Counted from the first letter of the stretch, positions 1-7,607 are shown. The stretch is DNA of 23,243 bases from Candidatus Gerdarchaeota archaeon (GCA_016840945.1 JAEORJ010000294.1:1-23243), one strand, 5' to 3'. Translations and numbers: made by a program. Notes: a model not told the origin generated them from the sequence alone.

Positions 1-2480
1 ATAATAATACCAATTTCGTTCTCTTGATTTATTTTTGCTAAAACATCTCTTCCTAGAACTAAGAATTTATTTTCAATATCCTTTTGTGTTTTTACTGCTT
101 TTCTATAAGCTTCTTTAGCTTCTTCCTTAGGGATATTTAAATCATAAACTGCCATGTTAATTAAAGAAGTATCATTATCATACCCCTTCTCAAAATCAAA
201 AACAGGTTTTAAGATTTTCAATCCATTAAATGCCGTAGATATGAAATAAGGACTGGCTTGAGTTATAGGACAGAACGTTCCTTCTGCCCAGCTATCTACT
301 TTGGGCATATTGTGAACATGCGGCAAAAGAATTGTTTTGATGTCCTTTTTAACTAAGTCTAATACCGCACCATGTAGAATTTGAACTGGGTAACAAAACG
401 AAGCGTTTGTCATAAGTTCTTTTTCATCATCTATACCTGATAATACAACCTCATAGTTTAATTCTTCTAGAAAAGTTGACATTAATGGATATAAGCTATG
501 AGTTAATAATGCCCGTGGAATGCCTATTTTTCCAATTGGATTTTTTATCTCTTTCTTGTTATTACCATTATTGCGTAAAATAAGGTCATTTCTTATTTCA
601 ATTAGATCTTCTTTTTCTTCAATCTCTTCAGTATCTCGCCAAACATGTTCGTATTTTGAACAGCTGCCACCAAAAGAAAATTTACGTCCTCCAACTTCAT
701 AACGTTCAATCTGACAATAATTCTTACATGATCGACATTTGAAACTCCCAAGATGCTTAAGTTCTTCTTGTATTAATAATTCAAGTGTGGTATTCTTTAC
801 CATTGCCTTAATTTCTTGCTGTTGATGTTTTTCGTTTGTTATAATAGCAATACCAAAAGCTCCCATTAATTCTGGGTGAGGAGGAATGATGATTTGTTTG
901 CCTGTTGCTTCAGCAAAAGCATAACCTACTGAATGATTCTTAGCCACACCTCCTTGAAAGAAGACTTTATTTCCAACTGGTCTGGAACCTTTAACTTTAT
1001 TCAAATAATTATCAACAATTGAATATACCAATCCACCAACGATATTTTCACGGCCATAGTCTTCTTGTAGCGCAGTACGAATATCAGTATTGATAAAAGC
1101 TGCACAATCAGCTTTGAATAAAACAGGATTTTCAGCTTCAATAGCTGTTTTTGAGATGTCTAAAACATCAATACCTAAATCACCCTTAGCGCTCTCTTCA
1201 AGAAATGAACCTGTTCCTGCAGAACAAGTAGCATTCATTGCATAATCTACTGGTACGCTATTTTGTAAGTACATATACTTTGAATCTTGTCCACCGATTT
1301 CAAAAATAGTATCAACATTTTCATCAAAGAAAACTGCTCCTCTTGCATGGGCTGATATCTCGTTGTAAACAGATGATGTACCTAAATAAGCTCCTACTAA
1401 CTGTCTCCCTGATCCTGTTACCCCAACAAGGTTGATAGCTTGATTTCCAACTTGCTTTAGCATTTCTTTAATGCATTTCCTTGTTGCTTCAACAGGATTT
1501 CCATTTGTTCTTCCATAAAAAGAAGCTAATATAGCATAATCTTTAGGATCAAGTAAAACTGCTTTAGTTGTTGTAGAACCAACATCTACACCAAGAATGT
1601 ACTCACTGTCACTTTCTAGTTCTTTCTTATATTCACTTGGTTCAAAAATTGTTACTTGTTTTGTAAAATTCTTGAGAGAAGGTAAAATTGAGAAACTCTT
1701 TGTTATCTTTAAGTTTATTTCTTGACTTATAGGAGAATCTCTTGCTAGTAGTGCTGCTCCATATGCCTCAAAAACCGAACTAACATCTTTTAGAATAACT
1801 TCAACATCCGAAAATTCTTCATTTAGTAGTTTAATAAAAGCTTCATTTAAGGATAACCCACCAATTACTAATAATCGCTTTACATCAACTCGAGATTGTA
1901 TTATTAGTCCTTTTATTTTATTAACCATACTAGCAAGAACTGAGGTTAGTAAATCTTCAACTGAAGCTTCACCACGGTTTAATTTGTGGGTGATATCTGA
2001 TTTACAATGAACAGAACAACGAGAAGCAATTTCTGTTTTTTTACCATTTTTTGCTAATTCAATTGCCTTCTCTAAAGAAAAACCTAGTCTGTCTATTTGT
2101 TGGATGAAAAATTCACCACTACCAGCTGCACATTTATCATGTGATAGCACATTAGTGATGTGACCTTCTTTATCTAATACATACAAAACAATGGCTTCAC
2201 CACCTAGAGATAAAACAACATCAAATTTCTCATCATACGATTTGATAGCCCTTTCAACTGCTACAATTTCTGATGTTTCACCAAATGAGCCACATATTTC
2301 ATAAAAATTAGTTCCAGGATTTCTAATATTCTTCTTTAAAATTTCATTTAGAGTCTCTTTAGGATTAGCTAAATGAGGACGTTTCTCAATAGTTAGTTTA
2401 CTTGTTTCATTTATTGATACAAAGTTAACTGATACTGAACCTATATTAATACCGTTGTAATAGTTGGAAATAGTAAACAC
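1..2480 (-). CDS. Acyl-CoA dehydratase activase, two-domain BadF/BcrA/HgdC type (C-terminus outside window)
   Basis: I translated this frame directly; it is open from a GTG at 2480 to the left edge (826 codons). The family contains ATPases that use ATP hydrolysis to inject a low-potential electron into 2-hydroxyacyl-CoA dehydratases or benzoyl-CoA-type reductases. There are two tandem ASKHA-fold ATPase domains. The first (about residues 10-280) has NIGS in place of DIGS, GGEA, and KCAAGSGEFF. The second (about 310-570) has VDVGSTTTKA, GGQDSKYM and CSAGTGSF, whose Cys fits the 4Fe-4S cluster ligand. After it come a cysteine cluster (FKCRSCKNYC, later GGSCSKYE) and a DUF2229-like stretch starting KIGIPRALL. 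A stop two codons before GTG fixes the start. No dehydratase subunit gene lies in the window, so its partner is unknown. Confidence 0.9.
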   Translation of the reverse strand, partial: MFTISNYYNGINIGSVSVNFVSINETSKLTIEKRPHLANPKETLNEILKKNIRNPGTNFYEICGSFGETSEIVAVERAIKSYDEKFDVVLSLGGEAIVLYVLDKEGHITNVLSHDKCAAGSGEFFIQQIDRLGFSLEKAIELAKNGKKTEIASRCSVHCKSDITHKLNRGEASVEDLLTSVLASMVNKIKGLIIQSRVDVKRLLVIGGLSLNEAFIKLLNEEFSDVEVILKDVSSVFEAYGAALLARDSPISQEINLKITKSFSILPSLKNFTKQVTIFEPSEYKKELESDSEYILGVDVGSTTTKAVLLDPKDYAILASFYGRTNGNPVEATRKCIKEMLKQVGNQAINLVGVTGSGRQLVGAYLGTSSVYNEISAHARGAVFFDENVDTIFEIGGQDSKYMYLQNSVPVDYAMNATCSAGTGSFLEESAKGDLGIDVLDISKTAIEAENPVLFKADCAAFINTDIRTALQEDYGRENIVGGLVYSIVDNYLNKVKGSRPVGNKVFFQGGVAKNHSVGYAFAEATGKQIIIPPHPELMGAFGIAIITNEKHQQQEIKAMVKNTTLELLIQEELKHLGSFKCRSCKNYCQIERYEVGGRKFSFGGSCSKYEHVWRDTEEIEEKEDLIEIRNDLILRNNGNNKKEIKNPIGKIGIPRALLTHSLYPLMSTFLEELNYEVVLSGIDDEKELMTNASFCYPVQILHGAVLDLVKKDIKTILLPHVHNMPKVDSWAEGTFCPITQASPYFISTAFNGLKILKPVFDFEKGYDNDTSLINMAVYDLNIPKEEAKEAYRKAVKTQKDIENKFLVLGRDVLAKINQENEIGII

Positions 2481-2518
2481 CTTTTACAAAGTGATGTTAT
2501 ACTATTGATGAAAGACCT

Positions 2519-2530
2519 ATGATATAAAAA
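2519..2530 (-). promoter_or_regulatory. TATA box for the activase gene
   Basis: On the minus strand the sequence TTTTTATATC (2530-2521) lies about 40 nt upstream of the GTG start. It would place transcription start near 2500, giving a short leader that contains AAAAGGTG at the start codon. This is pattern-based only. Confidence 0.4.
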
Positions 2531-2634
2531 TGTTCCATATTATAAAGCATTTTTTTGTCAATAATAGTAGTTTTATTTAGAAATAAAATAATGCCCTTTT
2601 TAAAAGAGACTTGTCCAAAACGTTCTGTGATTAA

Positions 2635-3237
2635 ATGACTCAGCTTAAAACACTTAATTCTTTACAAAAGAGGCAATATTCTAATATAATGATTTTCTTT
2701 CTAATTTTGCTGCTAGGTTTAATGCTTGTTCAATTAATAACAACTAATACAATAGCTGATGATAACGACAGCGAAGATGATGATGATGAAGATTTATCCC
2801 AAAGTTTAGGTTGGGCTTCTATAGGGTTATTTGTCGTAAGCTCGATTTATATCGTCTTTTATCAAACTTTTAAACTAACCAGAAAGATTAATTCAGAAGG
2901 TCGTGCTACAGGATTTAAGGAGTTTATAGCTAATACCTTTCGTAAGGTTAGAAAACCATTACTTTATATCCATTATTTCAGTGGTTTGGCTGCATTAGGT
3001 GTATTATTAGCACATGGTATATTATTAACTAATGATGATTCAGAAGCAATAATTGGCTGGGTGAGTGCTGGAATATATATTTTCTATATTTTGACAGGGA
3101 TTCTACTATGGTTTAAAATTATCTCGCCAAAAAGAAACCTGAAATTACGAAAGGTAGTATTATATCTTCATAGAAGTCTTTTACTATTTGCTGCTATCAT
3201 TATAATCCATATCATTCATGTAGCAATTAGTGATTGA
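2635..3237 (+). CDS. Membrane protein with ferric-reductase-like bis-heme histidine pattern
   Basis: A 200-residue protein with about five hydrophobic segments (residues 19-37, 58-76, 108-129, 138-160, 174-196). The first could be a signal anchor; it is followed by a very acidic stretch at 41-54. Histidines fall in facing positions on two of the last three helices: H113 and H127 (H-X13-H) and H179 and H192 (H-X12-H), plus H195. This spacing is the known pattern for two stacked hemes in ferric reductase and related cytochrome b-like membrane domains, so I infer transmembrane electron transfer. There is no flavin or NAD(P)H domain, so a partner would be needed. ATG follows an AT-rich leader. 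It lies divergent from the activase and upstream of the lysine-ketoglutarate reductase gene, which has its own TATA box. Exact substrate is unknown. Confidence 0.65.
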   Translation: MTQLKTLNSLQKRQYSNIMIFFLILLLGLMLVQLITTNTIADDNDSEDDDDEDLSQSLGWASIGLFVVSSIYIVFYQTFKLTRKINSEGRATGFKEFIANTFRKVRKPLLYIHYFSGLAALGVLLAHGILLTNDDSEAIIGWVSAGIYIFYILTGILLWFKIISPKRNLKLRKVVLYLHRSLLLFAAIIIIHIIHVAISD

Positions 3238-3290
3238 GATAACTTATTCAACTCTTAATAAATTATTTAAAGTATAATTACTCATCTGTT

Positions 3291-3300
3291 AAATTATAAT
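3291..3300 (+). promoter_or_regulatory. TATA box for lysine-ketoglutarate reductase
   Basis: AAATTATAAT is centred about 25 nt upstream of the ATG at 3321, the spacing expected if the transcript starts at or next to the start codon (leaderless mRNA). No Shine-Dalgarno sequence is seen there. Confidence 0.45.
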
Positions 3301-3320
3301 TCAATTAGTAGTTGATAATC

Positions 3321-4640
3321 ATGCCAACAAATATAGGAATACGTAGAGAAACTAAACCTGGTGAACGTCGAACTCCTCTAACACCAGTTGCAGTCAAGAA
3401 ATTAAAAGAGGAACATGATATTCAAGTTGTTATACAACCTCATGCTGATCGTGCTTTTACTGATGAAGAATATAAAGAAGTAGGTGCAATTATTCAAGAA
3501 GATCTTTCTGGTTGTCCAGTAATTTTTGGAATTAAAGAAATGACACAAGATATGTTCAAAGAAGGCGGAGCTTATATGTGCTTTCATCATGTTATCAAAG
3601 GACAACATGATAATATGCCCATGCTAAGATATATGATGAAAACAGGTTGCACAATGATCGATTATGAAAAAGTTACTGATGACAATAATCGTCGTTTGAT
3701 ATTTTTCGGTCGTCATGCAGGTTATGCCGGTATGATTGATACTCTAAATGGTTTTGGATTGCGAATGAAGACCATTAAAGGATTAGATACTCCTGTTCTA
3801 GAAATAAAACAGTCTTGTGATTATTTTGATTTAGCGGAAGCTAAAGAAGCTATTAAGGGTGTAACTGAACAAATAAAACAAGAAGGATTACCACATGAAT
3901 TATGTCCTATGGTAGTTGGTTTTCTTGGGTACGGGAATGTTTCACAAGGAGCTCAATCAATTTTCGATCTTTTACCTGTGACTGAAATCACACCTGATGA
4001 ATTAGTTTCTATGGTTAAAAATGCTGATGAATTCAAATGTCATAAAACAATTTACAAGGTAGTTTTCAAAGAAGAGCATATGGTAGAACCTAAAGATAAG
4101 ACAGCAAAATTTGATTTGCAGGATTATTATGATAACCCAGAAAAATATGTTGGAGTATTTGCTAAGAAATATCTTAAATATTTAACAGTAATTGTCAATG
4201 GTGCTTATTGGTCTGATAAATATCCTAGATCAATTACTAAACAAGATTTAAAGCACATGTTTTTAGAAAAAGCTCATCCAAGATTACAAATGATTGGTGA
4301 TATCAGTTGTGATGTTTTAGGAGGAGTTGAAGCTACTGTTAGAATATCTTACATCAAAAAGCCATTTTATGTTTATAATCCAATAGACGATACTGCTAAT
4401 GATGGTGTTTTCGGAAGAGGAGTGGTAATTTTAGCCATTGATCATTTGCCATCAGAAATTCCTCGAGATGCATCAGACTTTTTCAGTAACACACTCTTAC
4501 CTTTTATTCCAACTATAGCTAATGCGAATTACAAAGGAACCATAGAAGAATCCGGATTGCAAAATGAAATTAAAAAATCAGTTATTTTATGGAAGGGTAA
4601 ATTCACTAAACCATTTGAATATATTTCCAAATATATCTGA
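3321..4640 (+). CDS. Lysine-ketoglutarate reductase (saccharopine-forming), eukaryotic AASS type, stand-alone
   Basis: A 439-residue protein that matches the N-terminal half of eukaryotic alpha-aminoadipate semialdehyde synthase. That half condenses lysine with 2-oxoglutarate and reduces the product to saccharopine with NADPH. Seen in the sequence: the alanine dehydrogenase/PNT-like N-terminal motif IGIRRETKPGERRTPLTP; FFGRHAGYAGMIDTLNGFG; a Rossmann glycine stretch VVGFLGYGNVSQGAQ near residue 200; and a C-terminal block containing GDISCDVLGGVEAT and KPFYVYNP, which resembles the metazoan and plant domain. Length agrees with the complete domain. A TTG at 3312 is in frame, but ATG 3321 fits the TATA spacing. 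The partner saccharopine dehydrogenase lies 1.6 kb downstream rather than fused. Direction in vivo (degradation or synthesis) cannot be told from sequence. Confidence 0.87.
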   Translation: MPTNIGIRRETKPGERRTPLTPVAVKKLKEEHDIQVVIQPHADRAFTDEEYKEVGAIIQEDLSGCPVIFGIKEMTQDMFKEGGAYMCFHHVIKGQHDNMPMLRYMMKTGCTMIDYEKVTDDNNRRLIFFGRHAGYAGMIDTLNGFGLRMKTIKGLDTPVLEIKQSCDYFDLAEAKEAIKGVTEQIKQEGLPHELCPMVVGFLGYGNVSQGAQSIFDLLPVTEITPDELVSMVKNADEFKCHKTIYKVVFKEEHMVEPKDKTAKFDLQDYYDNPEKYVGVFAKKYLKYLTVIVNGAYWSDKYPRSITKQDLKHMFLEKAHPRLQMIGDISCDVLGGVEATVRISYIKKPFYVYNPIDDTANDGVFGRGVVILAIDHLPSEIPRDASDFFSNTLLPFIPTIANANYKGTIEESGLQNEIKKSVILWKGKFTKPFEYISKYI

Positions 4641-4691
4641 TTGATTTCTCATTTCTTTTTATAAAAGGATTGAAAATATAAAGAGAACAAG

Positions 4692-4700
4692 TTTTATATC
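4692..4700 (+). promoter_or_regulatory. TATA box for the 130-residue protein gene
   Basis: TTTTATATC lies about 42 nt upstream of the ATG at 4738. A GAGGAA Shine-Dalgarno-like sequence sits 5-10 nt before the ATG, so a short led transcript is expected rather than read-through from the upstream gene alone. Confidence 0.4.
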
Positions 4701-4737
4701 TTAAGTGATATAGAGCTAGACTAAATGAGGAATTAAA

Positions 4738-5130
4738 ATGTTCTTTAGGAAGTTAAAAGAAGCAGCAAAGGAATTAGCAGATGGTTTATCAGAGGCTGTT
4801 GACTCTGTTTCTAAAGAAGTGTCAGGAGAAAAATCAGCCCCTGATGAAACAGATACTTTACCGGTCAAATGCACTATTCGAGTTCATTCAAAGAGATATA
4901 ATAGATTGTCTATGAAAACTAGAGTAGAAGTATCAAATAGAAAAGAATATGAGGACATGAAGAAAAATAACATTCTCCCAACCTTTAGGCAAAAATATGG
5001 TTCATTTTCAACGATGTCTGGTAAAAGTATCAATGTTTGGTCTGACAAAATCTTCAATGAAATAATTAAAACAATTGCATTTGAAGATCAGAATCTTGTT
5101 GATGCTTTGAAAAAACATGGAAAGTGGTAA
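4738..5130 (+). CDS. Conserved-looking hypothetical protein, 130 residues
   Basis: I do not recognise this protein. Residues 1-30 form a charged amphipathic helix (FFRKLKEAAKELADGLSEAV). A low-complexity acidic linker follows at about 31-42, then a compact mixed alpha/beta region at about 43-130 with no cysteines after C46 and no membrane segment. A good Shine-Dalgarno sequence (GAGGAA) and a TATA box support a real gene, and codon use looks like its neighbours. The PriS-like gene begins 45-66 nt downstream in the same direction, so the two may be co-transcribed. The N-terminal helix could attach it to a membrane or to a partner, but this is speculation. Confidence 0.6.
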   Translation: MFFRKLKEAAKELADGLSEAVDSVSKEVSGEKSAPDETDTLPVKCTIRVHSKRYNRLSMKTRVEVSNRKEYEDMKKNNILPTFRQKYGSFSTMSGKSINVWSDKIFNEIIKTIAFEDQNLVDALKKHGKW

Positions 5131-5196
5131 TCCTTAAACCATTTTCTTTTTTCTATACAATAATTTCCTCCTTAGTTGATAGGAGAGCTCTTGAAT

Positions 5197-5982
5197 ATGT
5201 CTTGGAATCCTTTTTGGAAAATTGAATGGTTTTTTAGAAAAAAGAGGGTTCTTAAAAAACGTGCGTTATTAAGCCAATTTTATCAACACACTGATTTATG
5301 GTTACCTCCAAACTCAACACAAAGGCAATTTCGATTTTTTGTCACAGGTTTTAATAAAAAAACAAGAGTTTTGAAGATACAAGATAGAATAAATTCCATT
5401 CAAAAATTAAGAGAGCTTTTAGTTAGATACACTCCTTCAGATGTTTACTATACTACAAGCTGTTGGTTAGACCCTCAAAATTTAGGTCCACGATCATTTA
5501 AGAAAAAAAGTAAACCTGGTTATGAGTTAGCTAGTAATGTGTTTCTCTATAGCGAACTTTACTTTGATATTGATGCTCCAGGTAATTTTTCTTTGGCAAA
5601 AAAAGAAGTGAAGAGATTAGTAGGCTTCTTGAAACAAGAGTACGGTTTTAAAGAAATAGCCATTATATTTAGTGGTGGTAAAGGTTTTCATGTCTATGTT
5701 TATGATTTTTATTTACGAGATTTCGTAGATGAGATTTTTGCTGATCCTAGAATGAGAGAAGGTCAAACTCAAGATGCAAAATTAGAAATCGTTAATAAAA
5801 TCATCCACCAGGAAAATATCCTAATTGATGCCCCAATAACTTTGGACACTAGACGTATAATCCGTTTGCCATATACCATCCATAGTGGTTCAAAATGCTT
5901 GTGTGAATTTGTAGATTATTCAGAAATTGATGAATTTAAACCTAAATCATTGAAAGAATTGCTTGCTAATATAAAACAATAA
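5197..5982 (+). CDS. PriS-like archaeo-eukaryotic primase, compact
   Basis: A protein of the archaeo-eukaryotic primase superfamily that resembles the catalytic small subunit PriS, which makes RNA or DNA primers from nucleotides. Numbered from ATG 5197 (261 residues), the active-site motifs are all present: FDID with metal-binding D124 and D126; SGGKGFH at 159-165, the nucleotide-binding SGxxGxH motif; and IDAPITLDTRRIIRLP with a candidate third Asp at 211 or 217, then R223 and H229. It is shorter than usual archaeal PriS (about 330-400 residues), and I see no zinc-knuckle cluster. GGAGAG lies 9 nt before ATG 5197; in-frame TTG codons at 5176 and 5191 are alternative starts. No PriL gene is in the window, so this is either the replicative subunit in compact form or a paralogue with a separate task. 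Confidence 0.8.
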   Translation: MSWNPFWKIEWFFRKKRVLKKRALLSQFYQHTDLWLPPNSTQRQFRFFVTGFNKKTRVLKIQDRINSIQKLRELLVRYTPSDVYYTTSCWLDPQNLGPRSFKKKSKPGYELASNVFLYSELYFDIDAPGNFSLAKKEVKRLVGFLKQEYGFKEIAIIFSGGKGFHVYVYDFYLRDFVDEIFADPRMREGQTQDAKLEIVNKIIHQENILIDAPITLDTRRIIRLPYTIHSGSKCLCEFVDYSEIDEFKPKSLKELLANIKQ

Positions 5983-6020
5983 TAACAATCTTTTTACTTT
6001 TAGAAACGTATAGTTACATT

Positions 6021-6140
6021 GCTTCTCCAGTGAGGAATTCATTCGTTAGAGGTTTTCCGATGAAATCACTGCCATTTCATGGCAGACAAATGCCGGATGG
6101 GTAGCGACCTGGAGATCGTCCATCCATTACTTCTATTTTT
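6021..6140 (+). ncRNA. Candidate structured RNA upstream of saccharopine dehydrogenase
   Basis: A locally G+C-richer stretch in an AT-rich gap can fold into three hairpins. Hairpin 1 pairs CAGTGA (6028-6033) with TCACTG (6066-6071) and TTCAT (6038-6042) with ATGAA (6060-6064). Hairpin 2 pairs CTGCCA (6069-6074) with TGGCAG (6080-6085) around a 5-nt loop. Hairpin 3 pairs GGATGG (6095-6100) with CCATCC (6120-6125) and GCGA with TCGT, with a 3-nt GTA bulge and an 8-nt loop. TTCTATTTTT (6131-6140) follows, as in a terminator. The loop of hairpin 3 (CTGGAGA, 6109-6115) is exactly complementary to TCTCCAG (6024-6030), allowing a pseudoknot or an alternative fold. No known RNA family is recognised, and the plus orientation rests on the T tract. 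Confidence 0.45.
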
Positions 6141-6181
6141 ATAACAAATAGTGTTTAATTTTGATTTGAAATGAAAAGAAG

Positions 6182-6192
6182 ATTTATTTAAG
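6182..6192 (+). promoter_or_regulatory. TATA-like box for saccharopine dehydrogenase
   Basis: A TTTATTTAAG element lies about 60 nt before the ATG at 6246, and a GGAG Shine-Dalgarno sequence sits at 6232-6235. This suggests that the gene has its own short-leader transcript starting downstream of the structured RNA candidate. Confidence 0.3.
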
Positions 6193-6245
6193 ATAAGTAA
6201 TCTATAACGAAATTGATACAATAAAAGAACTGGAGAAATTTTTCT

Positions 6246-7325
6246 ATGAAAAAAGTAGTTGTTTTTGGCGCTGGTTTGGTAGCTAAACCAGGTATTAGAT
6301 ATTTGCTTGACAAAGGTTTTGAAGTAACAGTTGCTACAAGAACTGTTAGTAAAGCTGAAGCTATTGTTGAAGGACATCCAAACGGTAAAGCTGTTGCTTT
6401 TGATATCACTAAAGATTCCTTAGATGATTCAGGTTTAATTCAAAATAATGATTTAGCAATAAGTCTTTTGCCTTATGCTTATCATCCCGATGTAGCTAAA
6501 GCTTGTATTAAATATGGTAAACATATGGCCACTACATCATATGTCAGTGATGCGATGAGAGCATTAGATGAAGATGCTAAAAAAGCAGGAATAATTATTT
6601 TAAATGAATGTGGTGTCGATCCCGGAACAGATCATATGAGTGCAATGCGCATAATTCATGATGTAAAAGAAAAAAGTGGGAAAGTAATCAGTTTTAGATC
6701 CATCACAGGTGGTTTACCAGCTCCAGATTCTAACGATAATCCAATGGGGTATAAATTCTCTTGGTCACCAAAAGGTGTAATTCTTGCTGGTACAAATGCT
6801 GCACAATATCTAAAAGACGGGCAAGTGGTAAATATTAGAAGTGGTGATTTATTCAATCATTATTGGCCTATGACAGTTGAAGGCATGGAATTAGAAGCTT
6901 ATCCAAATCGAGATAGTCTACAATATATTGATCTTTATGGATTACAAGGCATTAAAACTATGTTTAGAGGGACTTTCAGGTATCCAGGTTGGTGTGAAAC
7001 ACTCCAAGCATTATTTGATTTAGGCTTAATGAATAAAGAAATCCAAGAAGGTCTTGAGAATTTAACTTGGAAACAATTAATTCAGAGAATCCTCAATTAT
7101 ACTGGTGTTGATGTTAAAAGACAGGTTGCTAAAGAATTAGGGAAATCTGAAGATGCTGAATGTTTAAGTCGACTTGAGTGGCTTGGTGTTTTTAGTGATG
7201 AAAAATTACCTGCTGGACAATCCTATCTTGATGTTCTTGCTGAGCTTTTCTTAAATAGATTAGGTGGTTTCAAGGATGGAGAGCAAGACATGATCATCAT
7301 GTTGCATGAATTCAAAGTAGAATAG
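6246..7325 (+). CDS. Saccharopine dehydrogenase (glutamate-forming), eukaryotic LYS9/AASS type, ends at in-frame TAG
   Basis: This enzyme family oxidises saccharopine with NAD(P)+ to aminoadipate semialdehyde and glutamate, the partner step to lysine-ketoglutarate reductase. The N-terminal Rossmann motif is VVVFGAGLVAKPG (residues 4-16). The family motif LNECGVDPGTDHMSAM (119-134) and the block GYKFSWSPKGVILAGTNAA match the yeast LYS9 and animal AASS dehydrogenase. The frame reads 359 residues and meets TAG at 7323-7325. The frame then continues without shift for 77 codons that look like the normal C-terminus (next feature); together they give the usual length of about 437 residues. Start ATG has GGAG 10 nt upstream. 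The stop may be a mutation, a sequence error, or an amber codon read as an amino acid. Confidence 0.88.
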   Translation: MKKVVVFGAGLVAKPGIRYLLDKGFEVTVATRTVSKAEAIVEGHPNGKAVAFDITKDSLDDSGLIQNNDLAISLLPYAYHPDVAKACIKYGKHMATTSYVSDAMRALDEDAKKAGIIILNECGVDPGTDHMSAMRIIHDVKEKSGKVISFRSITGGLPAPDSNDNPMGYKFSWSPKGVILAGTNAAQYLKDGQVVNIRSGDLFNHYWPMTVEGMELEAYPNRDSLQYIDLYGLQGIKTMFRGTFRYPGWCETLQALFDLGLMNKEIQEGLENLTWKQLIQRILNYTGVDVKRQVAKELGKSEDAECLSRLEWLGVFSDEKLPAGQSYLDVLAELFLNRLGGFKDGEQDMIIMLHEFKVE

Positions 7326-7559
7326 CCTGATGGTAAAAAAGAAACCATTACCTCTACATTACTTGATTATGGTATTCCTCATAGTGATTCTTCAATGGCT
7401 CGAACTGTTTCTTTACCGGTTGCAATTGCTGTAAGAATGATTCTTGAAGGAAAAATAACTGGTAAAGGGGTAATCATTCCAACAGAACCTAATGTCTATA
7501 ATCCAATCCTTGATGAATTGGAAACAATGGATATTGTCTTTAAAGAAAAAGTATTGTAA
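7326..7559 (+). pseudogene. C-terminal remainder of saccharopine dehydrogenase beyond the TAG
   Basis: In the same frame after the TAG, 77 codons to TAA at 7557 encode PDGKKETITSTLLDYG, then SSMARTVSLPVAIAVRMILEG, then NPILDELETMDIVFKEKVL in outline. This is the conserved end of saccharopine dehydrogenases, in which a beta strand closes the substrate domain and the SSMA-TV helix packs on the NAD domain. No usable start codon lies at its beginning (the first in-frame ATG is inside SSMA), so it is unlikely to be a separate gene. The coding pattern is intact with no further stops, which argues for a recent change, a base-call error or read-through rather than old decay. Confidence 0.75.
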
Positions 7560-7568
7560 AAAAATAAG

Positions 7569-7607
7569 GACTTCAGCATAAGCTGTAAGTCTTCTCTTTT
7601 ATTTTTT
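7569..7607. terminator. Bidirectional-type hairpin and T tract between convergent genes
   Basis: GACTT-CAGC (7569-7577) pairs with GCTG-AAGTC (7582-7591), with a 4-nt loop and one bulged T, and a T-rich run follows to about 7607. It lies just after the TAA at 7557-7559, so on the plus strand the dehydrogenase transcript would include the codons beyond the TAG. Confidence 0.5.

Noticed and set aside
520..702. A 60-codon plus-strand frame
   Set aside because: It is antisense to the activase coding region, which translates without break across it.
6021..6140. Possible tRNA or SECIS element
   Set aside because: No T-arm GTTCRANNC, acceptor pairing or CCA-adjacent pattern is found, and no TGA-containing selenoprotein frame is next to it. 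The hairpins do not have the SECIS internal GAA/A pattern.
7323..7325. General reassignment of TAG as a sense codon in this genome
   Set aside because: TAG ends the serine racemase-like gene (9365-9367) and the NIPA-like gene (11062-11064, minus) where the proteins are already complete.
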